Source: a virus
IMG/VR virus record: IMGVR_UViG_3300013094_000017
Location: 124,001 to 188,000 of that record
DNA length: 64,000 bases
Reading direction: 5' to 3' (one strand)
The translations under genes and the position numbers were made by a program. Of the stretch, positions 37,300 through 46,765 are shown piece by piece (position 1 is the first letter of the stretch; every line of letters begins with the position of its first letter). Below the pieces are notes generated by a model that did no database searches, had not been told where the DNA came from, and was given only the letters and a program-made list of their open reading frames with translations.

Positions 37300-40200
37300 A
37301 TGGCAATAAAAATATGCGGCAACACCATTATACCCAATCTAAGCGGGTCCGATACTACAACTGGTAATCTAGCGGTTGGCTATAATGCACTGGTATCAAA
37401 TACCACCGGATGCTGCAATACTGCGCTTGGTGTAAATTCTCTTCGCGGTAATACTACCGGCTGCCAAAACGTAGCCGTTGGGGCTAACGCACTTCAGGGC
37501 AATACTATTGGCACATGTAACATTGCGATAGGCCAAAACTCGTTATGTTCAAATACATCTGGCAGCAATAACGTAGCAGTAGGTCAACTGTCATTACTTA
37601 ACAATACTATTGGAAGTTGCAATATAGCCTTAGGTAATAGCACATTATTCTGTAATGTTTCTGGTTGTTTCAACATTGCAATCGGATATAATGTATTAAA
37701 CTGCAATCTTTCAAGTAACAATATTGCTATAGGTACGTGTGCTGGATATAGTATCACCACAGGTAATAATAACACTATCATTGGTAACATAACTGGTACT
37801 AATAGTTTAGTATGTACTGTATTAATCGGTGCCGGTACTTGTTGTCGTATCCAGGTTGACAACAGTGGACTATATATCAATGGCACATTGGCGGTAATAT
37901 CAACTAGTACATTACAAGCAGTAACCAATGTTGGATTTACTACTACTAATGCTATTAACATTACAAATACAGCTACTAGCACTGGAACCGCTACTGGTGC
38001 ATTAACTGTAGCCGGCGGAGCAGGTGTTGCTGGCAATCTAAACGTTGGCGGGAACGCTACGGTCAACTATTTGGTATCGTTTACATCATCAGCAAACGTT
38101 GGACTGTCTATATCTGGAATAGCAGCGGTATCAGCTCCTTCGACTGTAGCAGTGTTAACTGTCGCAGGTGGTGGTGGCGGTGGTACAGGATCTGGCGGTG
38201 GTGGTGGTGCGGGTGGTGTTATATCTGATTCAGCATATTCAGTAACAACTTCTACACCAATCACTGTTACTGTTGGCGCCGGTGGCGCTGGTGCTGCTTA
38301 CCCAGGTGGTGGTCCTGCAACATCAGGTTCAAATTCGGTTTTTGGAACCTGGACTGCGATTGGTGGCGGCCGTGGTGCCTCGGATACTCCTTATGCTGCA
38401 TCTAGTGGCGGCTCTGGTGGCGGCGGAGTTTGGGATTCAACCGGTGGCGGCTCTGGTACATCAGGTCAGGGAAATAACGGTGGCCACGGTGGTAATTACA
38501 CCGGTGGCGGCTACTATGGTGGCGGTGGCGGTGGCGGCTGGGGTAGTGCTGGCGGTGACGGCGGAAATAGTACCGCAGGTGCTGGTGGTACTGGTTATAA
38601 CGCTAGCATTATTGACTCAACCGCGGCCGCAACATTAGCAGTAGGTGAAGTCTATAGCGGCAGTGTTTGGTTTGCAGGTGGTGGTGGCGGTGGTGCTGAT
38701 TCTGAAAGAGGTGGTACTGGCGGAGCTGGTGGCCATGGTGGTGGTGGATCAGGCGGATTAATAACCAATCCAAATGGTGACGGTGCTGCTGGCCTACCAA
38801 ATACCGGTGGCGGTGGCGGTGGTACTACTAATGATTCACCCTCGCCATCTGCAGGCGGTGGCGCTGGTGGTAGTGGTGTGGTTATTGTATCTTATCCTAC
38901 AAGTTATGGCCCAATAGCATCAATCACTGGAACATTAACATATAGCAGTGTAGTTTCTGGTAGTAATTACATATATGCGTTTAAGAGTGGTACTGGATCT
39001 ATAACATTCGGCAGTGCAGGTACTGATGCAAAAACTTGGTTATATGACGGATCAGCAAACTGGGTATCAAGCCAAGGTATTAAAGCGCAGTCAAATCTTG
39101 CAAGTACCTCAACCAACACTGGTGCATTAACAGTAGCAGGCGGTGCTGGTATCGGTGGTGCGATGTACATCAACACTACATCATACATTGCTGGTGCACA
39201 GATCTTAACTACTGCAACAGTTAATAGTTTTGTAACAGCAGGAGTTAGTTCAGTAGCCGCAGGTACTGATACTGCAATTAGCACATCAACTGGTGCTGTT
39301 ACTGTATGGAATACCAGTACCTTACAAAGTATAACTAATCGCGGTAGTACCACAACTAATGCTATTACTATCAATAATGCCACAGCCAGCACAGGTACAA
39401 CAACTGGTGCGTTAACTGTAGCTGGTGGTGTTGGCATTGCTGGCGATCTAAACGTTGGCGGGAATATCAAAACCAACCAGTTAGTAACATTCAAGACAGG
39501 ACCAAATTCAGGGCTAGTAGTAGACACAGGTATCACTGGCGGTTATGTAGGCGGTAGTGTGTATTTCAATGGCTCTACTGGTATGAGATTGCCTACTACT
39601 AGTCTATTACAATTTAACTCCAGTGACTTTACTATCGAATTTTGGATGAAAGCTGGATCTAGCCAAACTACGTATGCAACTATCACTGACGCTAGCACAA
39701 ACAATAGTGCAACTGAGATTGGTGTTGGAAATAATAGTGGTAATAGTCCGGGTAAAATTGGTTTCCAAGCTGCCCCAGGATATGAAATAAACGGAAGTAC
39801 AACTATATTAGATAATGTATGGCATCATATTGCCTGCGTTAAGAGCGGTAATAATGGTTATATTTTTGTTGACGGTGCACTTGATGCTACTGCAACAGGA
39901 TGGAGCGGTATCACAGCCGCATATCTAAACGGTGGATCACTGGGTCGATCATCTTATGGCAGCGGTGGTAACGGTGATAACACATATACAGGTTATATAA
40001 CAAACTTCCGAATATCAAACTACGCAAGATACACTTCTGCATTTACACCATCAACAAGCAGTGTATTAGCTAATGATGCTAATACTGTGTTATTAATGCT
40101 AGAAACGAACTCAGGAGGACTTTATACTGATTCAAGTTCAAACGGTTTTACTATAACATCATTGAATGGCACTCCAAGTTGGGATTCTAGTAGTCCAATA

Positions 40201-43200
40201 TATGCTACCTCTGGTGTATATTCTACGCTGACCTATGATGGATCAGCAAACTGGGTATCAAGCCAAGGTATTAAAGTACTAGGGAATACAGCCAGCACAA
40301 GCACAACCACTGGTGCACTGCAAGTAGTAGGTGGGGTTGGTATCGGTGGCAACTTAAACGTTGGCGGCACAGCGTATATCGCAGGCAACTTATATGTAGA
40401 CGGAACACAATTTATAGTTAATAGTACTAATATCTCCACCGGTGACAAGACTATAACACTGAGCACCGGCAGTACATCAACCGTATTGGCTGCAAATTCT
40501 GGGATATTGATTGGCTCAACTGCTACTAACACAGCATACATTTCATTGTTATATGATGGTGCAGGTAATTGGGTATCCAGCGGCGGACTTAAAGTCAACG
40601 GCATCTGGTCAGTACTAACAGGAACAGGATCAATAGGCTACAGCGGAAGTATTGGCTACACTGGATCATTTGGCTATACAGGTAGCACTGGCTATACAGG
40701 TAGTCAAGGTATTACAGGTTATACTGGAAGTACTGGATATACAGGCAGTACTGGTACACAGGGTATTGTTGGATACCAAGGCTCGGGTGGCGTCGGATAC
40801 CAAGGCAGTGCCGGTAGCGGTGGATTAGCCTACGCAACCCCGACTACGATCGGTGGTGTATACGCTTTAACCACTACAACAGGCAACAATGCGTTCTTTG
40901 GATATAATTCCGGTAATACTACAACAACTGGAAATAATAATCACGCAGTCGGATACACAGCATTAGCAGCCAACACTACTGGTAATAATAACATCGCTAT
41001 TGGTACAGGCGCATTAGCAGTTAATACTATCGGTAGCAATAACTTTGCCGCAGGTTGTTCTGCACTGGCATCTAACACCACAGGTAATGATAACGTTGCC
41101 ATTGGCTTCTGTGCATTATTCTGCAACACCTCTGGTATTAGTAACATCGCTATCGGTAATAATGCGCTTACTATCAATACTACTGGGTTTGATAATATTG
41201 CATTAGGCGACCACGCACTAGTTTCCAACACTGGTGGTAGCCATAACTTTGCTGTAGGCTGCTGTTCTCTACGTAATAACACTATTGGGTGTTCTAACGT
41301 AGCTATAGGCTGTGCAGCCCTGCAGGCTAATACCACAGGGGTTAATAACTTTGCAGTTGGAAATCTAGCACTAGCTGCTAATACCACCGGCGTAAACAAT
41401 ACAGCAATTGGACAATGTGCGCTCAATGCGAATATATCTGGCATCAATAATACAGCAATTGGGTGTTGCGCCCTTGCTAAGAACACCGCCGGTATAGCAA
41501 ACCTTGCTATCGGATGTCTTGCATTGGTTAATAATACTGTTGGGGGTAATAATACTGCCTTAGGTACTGGTGCATTACTCCAAAACACTACTGGTAATAA
41601 CAATGTCGCTATAGGAAATCGCTCGCTGTATTGCAATTCTGTAGGCGGCGGTAGCATTGCCTTAGGACAAAACGCACTATACGGAAACACAATTGGCAGT
41701 AATAACTATGCGCTAGGATATTTTTCACTCTTTACTAACATTTCTGGAAGTAATAATGTTTCTATAGGGTGTTACTCACTATATAACTCATTAGGTAGTA
41801 ACAACATCGCACTAGGTGCTAACGCAGGATGTGCAATTACTACTGGTGTAAACAATACCGTAATTGGTAATTTATACGGAGCAGCAGCTTGCGTATGTAC
41901 AGTATTGATCGGTGCTGGTACCTGCCAACGTATACTTGTAAATGACAGCGGCTTGTTTGTTAATGGATCAGCATTTGCTGTCAGCACTGGATCAAGTGTA
42001 GTAGCAGCTACTCCAACAGTATTAGGTACTGTATATGCTTATACCACAGGTAATGGTAATACTGCCCTAGGACAAAATGCTGGCAACACCACAATGAGTG
42101 GTGCTAATAATATTGCTATCGGATGCCAAACTTTATCAGTAAATACCACTGGTGCTAACAACATAGCACTTGGGGTTGGCGCACTCTGCGGTAATACCAC
42201 TGGTGCTAGCAATATTGCACTCGGGTTCAGTGCATTAACTTTTAACACAACTGGTACTAACAACATTGCCCTTGGAATTTGTGCTCTTAAGAATAGTACC
42301 ACTGGCACAGATAACTTTGCCGCTGGTGCCTGCACTCTTTATACCAACGTCAGTGGTAGTAATAATATCGCGATAGGTAATGGTGCCGGGTGGGCTCTTT
42401 GTACTGGATCAAATAACTTTGCTGCGGGATATCAGACTTTATATGCAGGGGTATTCAGCTGCACTAGTGGCTGCAACAACATAGCCATTGGATATCAATC
42501 ATTATATTCAAATACTGCCGGTAATAATAATATTGCACTTGGGTGTTGCGCACTTTATGCTAATACCACTGGACAGAGTAATATCGCATTAGGATTATCT
42601 GCCGGGTGTGCTATTACTACTGGTGCAAACAATACAATTATTGGCTCATTACCAGCAGCCGCAGGCTGTGTATGTACTGTATTGATCGGTGCTGGTACTT
42701 GTGAACGTATTCGTGTAGACAACAGCGGTATGACCATCAATGGATTATACACTGTAAGTACAGCATCGGCTGTAGTAGCAGCTACTCCAACGGCTTTAGG
42801 CACAGTTTACGCTTATACTCCTGTTGGAACTAATTTATTCGTTGGTTATCAATCAGGTAATACTACATTAACAGGCACCTGCAACATAGCACACGGTGCA
42901 TTTTCATTAAGTGTAAACACTACCGGTGTTGGTAATATTGCTATTGGGGTTAATACATTGTGCCTTAACACTTCCGGTAGCAGCAATATCGCAATCGGCG
43001 GCGGCGCATTGAGTGCAAATACCACTGGCAACACCAATATTGCAGTTGGAGTTAGCACACTTTGCTCTAATACCACTGGCTTCAGCAATTCCGCAGTTGG
43101 TGCGAGTGCATTGCAGTACAATACCATTGGCAGCAGAAATTCCGCGGTTGGTATGAGTGCATTGCAGTGCAATACCACTGGCAACAACAATTCTGCACTT

Positions 43201-44898
43201 GGTGTGAGTGCATTGCAGTGCAATACCACTGGCATCTGCAATTCCGCGGTTGGTATGAGTGCATTGCAGAGCAATACCATTGGCAACAACAATTCCGCAC
43301 TTGGTGTAAGTGCATTGCAGTACAATACCATTGGCAGCTGCAATTCCGCAGTTGGTGTGAGTGCATTGCAGTGCAATACCACTGGCAACAACAATTCTGC
43401 ACTTGGTGTGAGTGCATTGCAGTGCAATACCACTGGTACCAATAATATCGGTGTAGGATACAATGCAGGATGTGCAATTACCACTGGTAATAATAACACA
43501 GTTATCGGTTCACTGCCAGCAGCCGCAGCTTGCGTATGTACAGTATTAATTGGTGCTGGCTCTTGTGAGCGTATTCGTGTAGACAACAGCGGTATGACCA
43601 TCAATGGATTATATACTGTAAGTACCGCTACTGTATCAGCAGCCACTCCGACCTCACTTGGTACAGTATTTGGCTACACAACCAGCAATGGTAACACAAG
43701 TGTGGGATGTTGTAGTGGTAATACCACACAAACTGGCTGCAATAATATTGCCATTGGATGCTGTGCCCTAATTGCAAATACCACCGGCTGCCACAATATT
43801 GCACTTGGCGCACTTGCACTAACCAAAAATACTGCTGGTTCAAACAATTTTGCAGTAGGATATAATGCCCTGTGTTCTAACCTAATAGGTAACTTTAACG
43901 TGGCTATTGGTTGCCAGGCCCTGTTGGCTAACACCAGCGGTGTTGATAATCTAGCCATAGGCTACGGTGCACTACAAAATAACATCACAGGTATTAGTAA
44001 TTTTGCTGTAGGTCGCGCAGCACTATGCCAAAACTGTGGTAATAATAACATCGCACACGGATGTGCTGCCTTAACTAAAAACACAGTGGGTAATAATAAT
44101 TTTGCCGCGGGCTGCTTTGCCTTGTGCGCAAACATATCAGGGTGTGATAACGTTGCTATTGGGTCTAGCGCATTATACAATAATACCACTGGTAACTCAA
44201 ATACAGCCATTGGTAATGGTGCTCTATATAATAATACTACTGGTGCAACCAATATTGCAATTGGATGCTGTTCAATGTTCCAAAACACCACTGGTACCAA
44301 TAATATTGCAGTTGGATTTAATGCAGGTTGTGCAATAACCACTGGTGCAAACAATACTGTTATCGGTTCATTACCAGCAGCCGCAGCCTGTGTATGTACA
44401 GTACTAATCGGCGCAGGCACGTGTGAACGTATACGTGTAGATAACAGCGGATTGTATATCAACGGTACAGCAGCTGGCGGATTCTCATCAACAGACGATG
44501 TTTCAACTAATGCTACATATTATCCTGCAATTGTTACCACAGCAGGTGGATCAACTGCTAAAACAAGTTCAAGCAAACTAACATTTAACCCTAGCAGCGG
44601 TGTGCTAAGTGCTGTGGTCTTTACCTCCTTGTCAGATCGAACTGCCAAAACTAATATCAATTCGGTGACCAATGCTGTTAGTACTCTACAATCCGTACAG
44701 GGTGTAAGTTTTGATTGGATAGACAACGGTGATAGATCATACGGGGTTATCGCCCAGGACATTGAACAGATATTACCAGCTGTGGTAAGTACTCTAGCTG
44801 ATGGTAAGAAATCAGTTAACTATCCTGCATTAACTGCCTTCTTAATTGAAGCAGTTAAAGAACTTGATGCTAGAGTGCGTGTATTGGAAAGTAAATAA
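37300..44898 (+). CDS. Giant modular receptor-binding fibre with Gly-rich, LamG-like and S74 domains
   Basis: At 2,532 aa this is the largest protein here. Order: NIAIG repeats with cap (15-197); GALTVAGGAGVAGNLNVGG module; a polyglycine domain (about 287-535, with blocks such as GGGGGGTGSGGGGGAGG); two more GALTVAGG modules; a LamG/concanavalin-like domain (about 740-945, FTIEFWMKAGS...NVWHHIACVKSG...GYIFVDG); a YVDGTQFIVN domain; a Gly-X-Y tract (about 1111-1173); long NIAIG arrays with several TVLIGAGTCERI caps (about 1184-2388); and an S74 chaperone (SDRTAK, Ser2445-Lys2450). Gly-rich and LamG parts are typical cell-surface or glycan-binding elements, so this is the best candidate for the main adhesin. 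Its stop overlaps the next ATG (TAATG). Confidence 0.88.
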   Translation: MAIKICGNTIIPNLSGSDTTTGNLAVGYNALVSNTTGCCNTALGVNSLRGNTTGCQNVAVGANALQGNTIGTCNIAIGQNSLCSNTSGSNNVAVGQLSLLNNTIGSCNIALGNSTLFCNVSGCFNIAIGYNVLNCNLSSNNIAIGTCAGYSITTGNNNTIIGNITGTNSLVCTVLIGAGTCCRIQVDNSGLYINGTLAVISTSTLQAVTNVGFTTTNAINITNTATSTGTATGALTVAGGAGVAGNLNVGGNATVNYLVSFTSSANVGLSISGIAAVSAPSTVAVLTVAGGGGGGTGSGGGGGAGGVISDSAYSVTTSTPITVTVGAGGAGAAYPGGGPATSGSNSVFGTWTAIGGGRGASDTPYAASSGGSGGGGVWDSTGGGSGTSGQGNNGGHGGNYTGGGYYGGGGGGGWGSAGGDGGNSTAGAGGTGYNASIIDSTAAATLAVGEVYSGSVWFAGGGGGGADSERGGTGGAGGHGGGGSGGLITNPNGDGAAGLPNTGGGGGGTTNDSPSPSAGGGAGGSGVVIVSYPTSYGPIASITGTLTYSSVVSGSNYIYAFKSGTGSITFGSAGTDAKTWLYDGSANWVSSQGIKAQSNLASTSTNTGALTVAGGAGIGGAMYINTTSYIAGAQILTTATVNSFVTAGVSSVAAGTDTAISTSTGAVTVWNTSTLQSITNRGSTTTNAITINNATASTGTTTGALTVAGGVGIAGDLNVGGNIKTNQLVTFKTGPNSGLVVDTGITGGYVGGSVYFNGSTGMRLPTTSLLQFNSSDFTIEFWMKAGSSQTTYATITDASTNNSATEIGVGNNSGNSPGKIGFQAAPGYEINGSTTILDNVWHHIACVKSGNNGYIFVDGALDATATGWSGITAAYLNGGSLGRSSYGSGGNGDNTYTGYITNFRISNYARYTSAFTPSTSSVLANDANTVLLMLETNSGGLYTDSSSNGFTITSLNGTPSWDSSSPIYATSGVYSTLTYDGSANWVSSQGIKVLGNTASTSTTTGALQVVGGVGIGGNLNVGGTAYIAGNLYVDGTQFIVNSTNISTGDKTITLSTGSTSTVLAANSGILIGSTATNTAYISLLYDGAGNWVSSGGLKVNGIWSVLTGTGSIGYSGSIGYTGSFGYTGSTGYTGSQGITGYTGSTGYTGSTGTQGIVGYQGSGGVGYQGSAGSGGLAYATPTTIGGVYALTTTTGNNAFFGYNSGNTTTTGNNNHAVGYTALAANTTGNNNIAIGTGALAVNTIGSNNFAAGCSALASNTTGNDNVAIGFCALFCNTSGISNIAIGNNALTINTTGFDNIALGDHALVSNTGGSHNFAVGCCSLRNNTIGCSNVAIGCAALQANTTGVNNFAVGNLALAANTTGVNNTAIGQCALNANISGINNTAIGCCALAKNTAGIANLAIGCLALVNNTVGGNNTALGTGALLQNTTGNNNVAIGNRSLYCNSVGGGSIALGQNALYGNTIGSNNYALGYFSLFTNISGSNNVSIGCYSLYNSLGSNNIALGANAGCAITTGVNNTVIGNLYGAAACVCTVLIGAGTCQRILVNDSGLFVNGSAFAVSTGSSVVAATPTVLGTVYAYTTGNGNTALGQNAGNTTMSGANNIAIGCQTLSVNTTGANNIALGVGALCGNTTGASNIALGFSALTFNTTGTNNIALGICALKNSTTGTDNFAAGACTLYTNVSGSNNIAIGNGAGWALCTGSNNFAAGYQTLYAGVFSCTSGCNNIAIGYQSLYSNTAGNNNIALGCCALYANTTGQSNIALGLSAGCAITTGANNTIIGSLPAAAGCVCTVLIGAGTCERIRVDNSGMTINGLYTVSTASAVVAATPTALGTVYAYTPVGTNLFVGYQSGNTTLTGTCNIAHGAFSLSVNTTGVGNIAIGVNTLCLNTSGSSNIAIGGGALSANTTGNTNIAVGVSTLCSNTTGFSNSAVGASALQYNTIGSRNSAVGMSALQCNTTGNNNSALGVSALQCNTTGICNSAVGMSALQSNTIGNNNSALGVSALQYNTIGSCNSAVGVSALQCNTTGNNNSALGVSALQCNTTGTNNIGVGYNAGCAITTGNNNTVIGSLPAAAACVCTVLIGAGSCERIRVDNSGMTINGLYTVSTATVSAATPTSLGTVFGYTTSNGNTSVGCCSGNTTQTGCNNIAIGCCALIANTTGCHNIALGALALTKNTAGSNNFAVGYNALCSNLIGNFNVAIGCQALLANTSGVDNLAIGYGALQNNITGISNFAVGRAALCQNCGNNNIAHGCAALTKNTVGNNNFAAGCFALCANISGCDNVAIGSSALYNNTTGNSNTAIGNGALYNNTTGATNIAIGCCSMFQNTTGTNNIAVGFNAGCAITTGANNTVIGSLPAAAACVCTVLIGAGTCERIRVDNSGLYINGTAAGGFSSTDDVSTNATYYPAIVTTAGGSTAKTSSSKLTFNPSSGVLSAVVFTSLSDRTAKTNINSVTNAVSTLQSVQGVSFDWIDNGDRSYGVIAQDIEQILPAVVSTLADGKKSVNYPALTAFLIEAVKELDARVRVLESK
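43087..43443 (+). repeat. Seven near-identical 51-bp tandem repeats
   Basis: Seven in-frame units of NSA[V/L]GxSALQ[C/Y/S]NT[T/I]Gxx. At DNA level they share gagtgcattgcagtgcaat and neighbouring bases almost unchanged, much closer than other units of the same gene, which points to recent expansion. Confidence 0.85.
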
Positions 44899-46088
44899 TG
44901 GCTGGCGGATTTACTAGTAATGGTAATGGAGATTTACAAACAATTTATGTAGATGACTATGCCTTGATTGACCAATGGGCGGCTACAGGATCGTTATGGA
45001 CCTGGGGATATAACTACTATGGTCAACTAGGTGATAATACTATAGCCAATAAATCAAGTCCAGTCCAGACTGTTGCAGGTGGTACTAATTGGAAGTCAGT
45101 GGCATCTGGTGGACTTCATACAGCAGCCATCAAGACTGACGGAACCCTATGGCTCTGGGGATATAACTACTATGCCGCTCTAGGAGATAATACTCTAGTC
45201 AGCAAAAGCAGTCCGGTCCAGACTGTTGCAGGTGGTACTAATTGGAAATTGGTAGCTGGCGGAAGATACCATACCGCAGCTATCAAGACTGATGGTACAC
45301 TATGGCTCTGGGGTCGTAACACCTATGGACAACTAGGTGATAATACTATAGCCAATAAATCAAGTCCAGTCCAGACTGTTGCAGGTGGTACTAATTGGAA
45401 ATTGGTCTCAGGCGGAAGATACCATACCGCAGCTATCAAGACTGATGGTACACTATGGCTCTGGGGATATAACACCTATGGTCAACTAGGTGATAATACT
45501 ACTGTCAGCAAAAGCAGTCCGGTCCAGACTGTTGCAGGTGGTACTAATTGGAAGTCAGTGGCATCTGGTGGAATTCATACAGCAGCCATCAAGACTGATG
45601 GCACATTATGGACCTGGGGTGATAATACTCTTGGAAAGTTAGGTGATAATACTACTGTCAGCAAAAGCAGTCCAGTACAGACCATTAGTGGTGGTACTAA
45701 CTGGAAACAGGTCTCAGGCGGAAGATACCATACCGCTGCCATCAAGACTGATGGTACACTATGGACCTGGGGACATAACACCTACGGCCAACTAGGAGAG
45801 AATGATATTGTCCATAGAAGTAGTCCAGTACAGACTGTTGCAGGTGGTACTAATTGGAAACTAGTCGCAAGTGGATACTATCATACAGCAGCTATCAAGA
45901 CTGATGGTACACTATGGACCTGGGGAGGTAACGGCAATGCCGCTCTAGGAGATAATACTCTAGTCCATAGATCCAGTCCAGTCCAGACTGTTGCAGGTGG
46001 TACTAATTGGAAATCGGTAGCTGTCGGAATATACTATACCGCAGCCATCTATTTCTATGATGCCGGTAATCTATATCCAAATGCATAA
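44898..46088 (+). CDS. RCC1-repeat beta-propeller protein, copy 1
   Basis: A 396-aa protein with a short unique N-terminus (about 33 residues) and then seven RCC1-type blades of about 51 residues. Each blade has the form LWxWGxNxxGQLGDNTxxxKSSPVQTV, then GGTNWKxVxxGxxHTAAIKTDGT. Seven blades make one closed propeller. RCC1 folds bind protein or carbohydrate partners through their loops. In a phage fibre cluster, directly coupled to the giant fibre (TAATG), I infer a fibre-tip receptor-binding protein. No signal peptide or enzyme motif. An RCC1-type enzyme inhibitor (BLIP-II-like) role is a less likely alternative. Confidence 0.85.
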   Translation: MAGGFTSNGNGDLQTIYVDDYALIDQWAATGSLWTWGYNYYGQLGDNTIANKSSPVQTVAGGTNWKSVASGGLHTAAIKTDGTLWLWGYNYYAALGDNTLVSKSSPVQTVAGGTNWKLVAGGRYHTAAIKTDGTLWLWGRNTYGQLGDNTIANKSSPVQTVAGGTNWKLVSGGRYHTAAIKTDGTLWLWGYNTYGQLGDNTTVSKSSPVQTVAGGTNWKSVASGGIHTAAIKTDGTLWTWGDNTLGKLGDNTTVSKSSPVQTISGGTNWKQVSGGRYHTAAIKTDGTLWTWGHNTYGQLGENDIVHRSSPVQTVAGGTNWKLVASGYYHTAAIKTDGTLWTWGGNGNAALGDNTLVHRSSPVQTVAGGTNWKSVAVGIYYTAAIYFYDAGNLYPNA

Positions 46089-46111
46089 TAAGTACATTAA
46101 GAGGAATTAAA

Positions 46112-46765
46112 ATGTTTGTAATCGTATACGAAAATCAAGTAGTATTAGGACCAATGAGATGGAACCAATTTCGATTTGAAAACTTCTTAGCTGAAGAATA
46201 TGAAATTACAACTACTCTTAGTTCATCTAATATTGACCAAGTTGTAATTGTCGATGATAATTGTAAAATTATGCCCGTACAGGGAACCGATAATCCGGAG
46301 TTCAATCCAACCATTGAAATGTTACACGGTCCATTCTGGGAATTCACTGATACCGTGGCAATCTCATCGTACCAAGTAGAACCATTGCCAGTTGATGCTG
46401 TTAAGAATATGTTGAAAGAGCGTGCATCTATTGAGCGATATAAGAGAGAAATATCAGGTACCACTGTTACTATTCAAGATACTCAGGTTTCTTTGGCCAC
46501 AGACAGAGATTCTCGAAACATATTTAATACCACATATTTACTAGCAACTGATCCAGTCAATTGGAAATTTCCAGAGGGTTGGTTAACCGTAACCAAAGAA
46601 GAATTGGGATCGGCAGTTACCGCTATTAACTCATATGTACAACAGCAGTTTACCTGGGAATCAAACAAGGTATCTGAAATTGAAGCAGCTACTACGCTAG
46701 AGCAATTAGCTAGTATTGAAATAGAACCTATTATAGGATTGAACGATGTCATCGGTCCAAACTAA
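46112..46765 (+). CDS. DUF4376-like tail fibre assembly or attachment protein
   Basis: A 217-aa protein. The C-terminal 100 residues (ERYKREISGTTVTIQDTQVS, DRDSRNIFNTTYLLA, INSYVQQQFTWESNKVSEIE) fit the DUF4376 family found in phage fibre and fibre-assembly proteins. The N-terminal half (MFVIVYENQVVLGPMRWN) is a separate small beta domain. It sits between the first and second RCC1 proteins, overlaps the second by 20 nt, and has AAGAGGAA before its ATG. I infer that it helps assemble or attach the propeller proteins. Confidence 0.7.
   Translation: MFVIVYENQVVLGPMRWNQFRFENFLAEEYEITTTLSSSNIDQVVIVDDNCKIMPVQGTDNPEFNPTIEMLHGPFWEFTDTVAISSYQVEPLPVDAVKNMLKERASIERYKREISGTTVTIQDTQVSLATDRDSRNIFNTTYLLATDPVNWKFPEGWLTVTKEELGSAVTAINSYVQQQFTWESNKVSEIEAATTLEQLASIEIEPIIGLNDVIGPN

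Noticed and set aside
42849-43646. Long minus-strand open frames opposite the repeat fibres (for example 265 codons here, 249 at 40941-41690, 189 at 38967-39536)
   Set aside because: They mirror the codon pattern of the repeats on the plus strand, lack ribosome-binding sites and give low-complexity Pro/Leu/Ala proteins.
22653-44460. Repeats considered as a CRISPR array or non-coding satellite
   Set aside because: The repeats keep one reading frame throughout, have no spacers of constant length and encode Gly-X-Y or NxAIG protein units.
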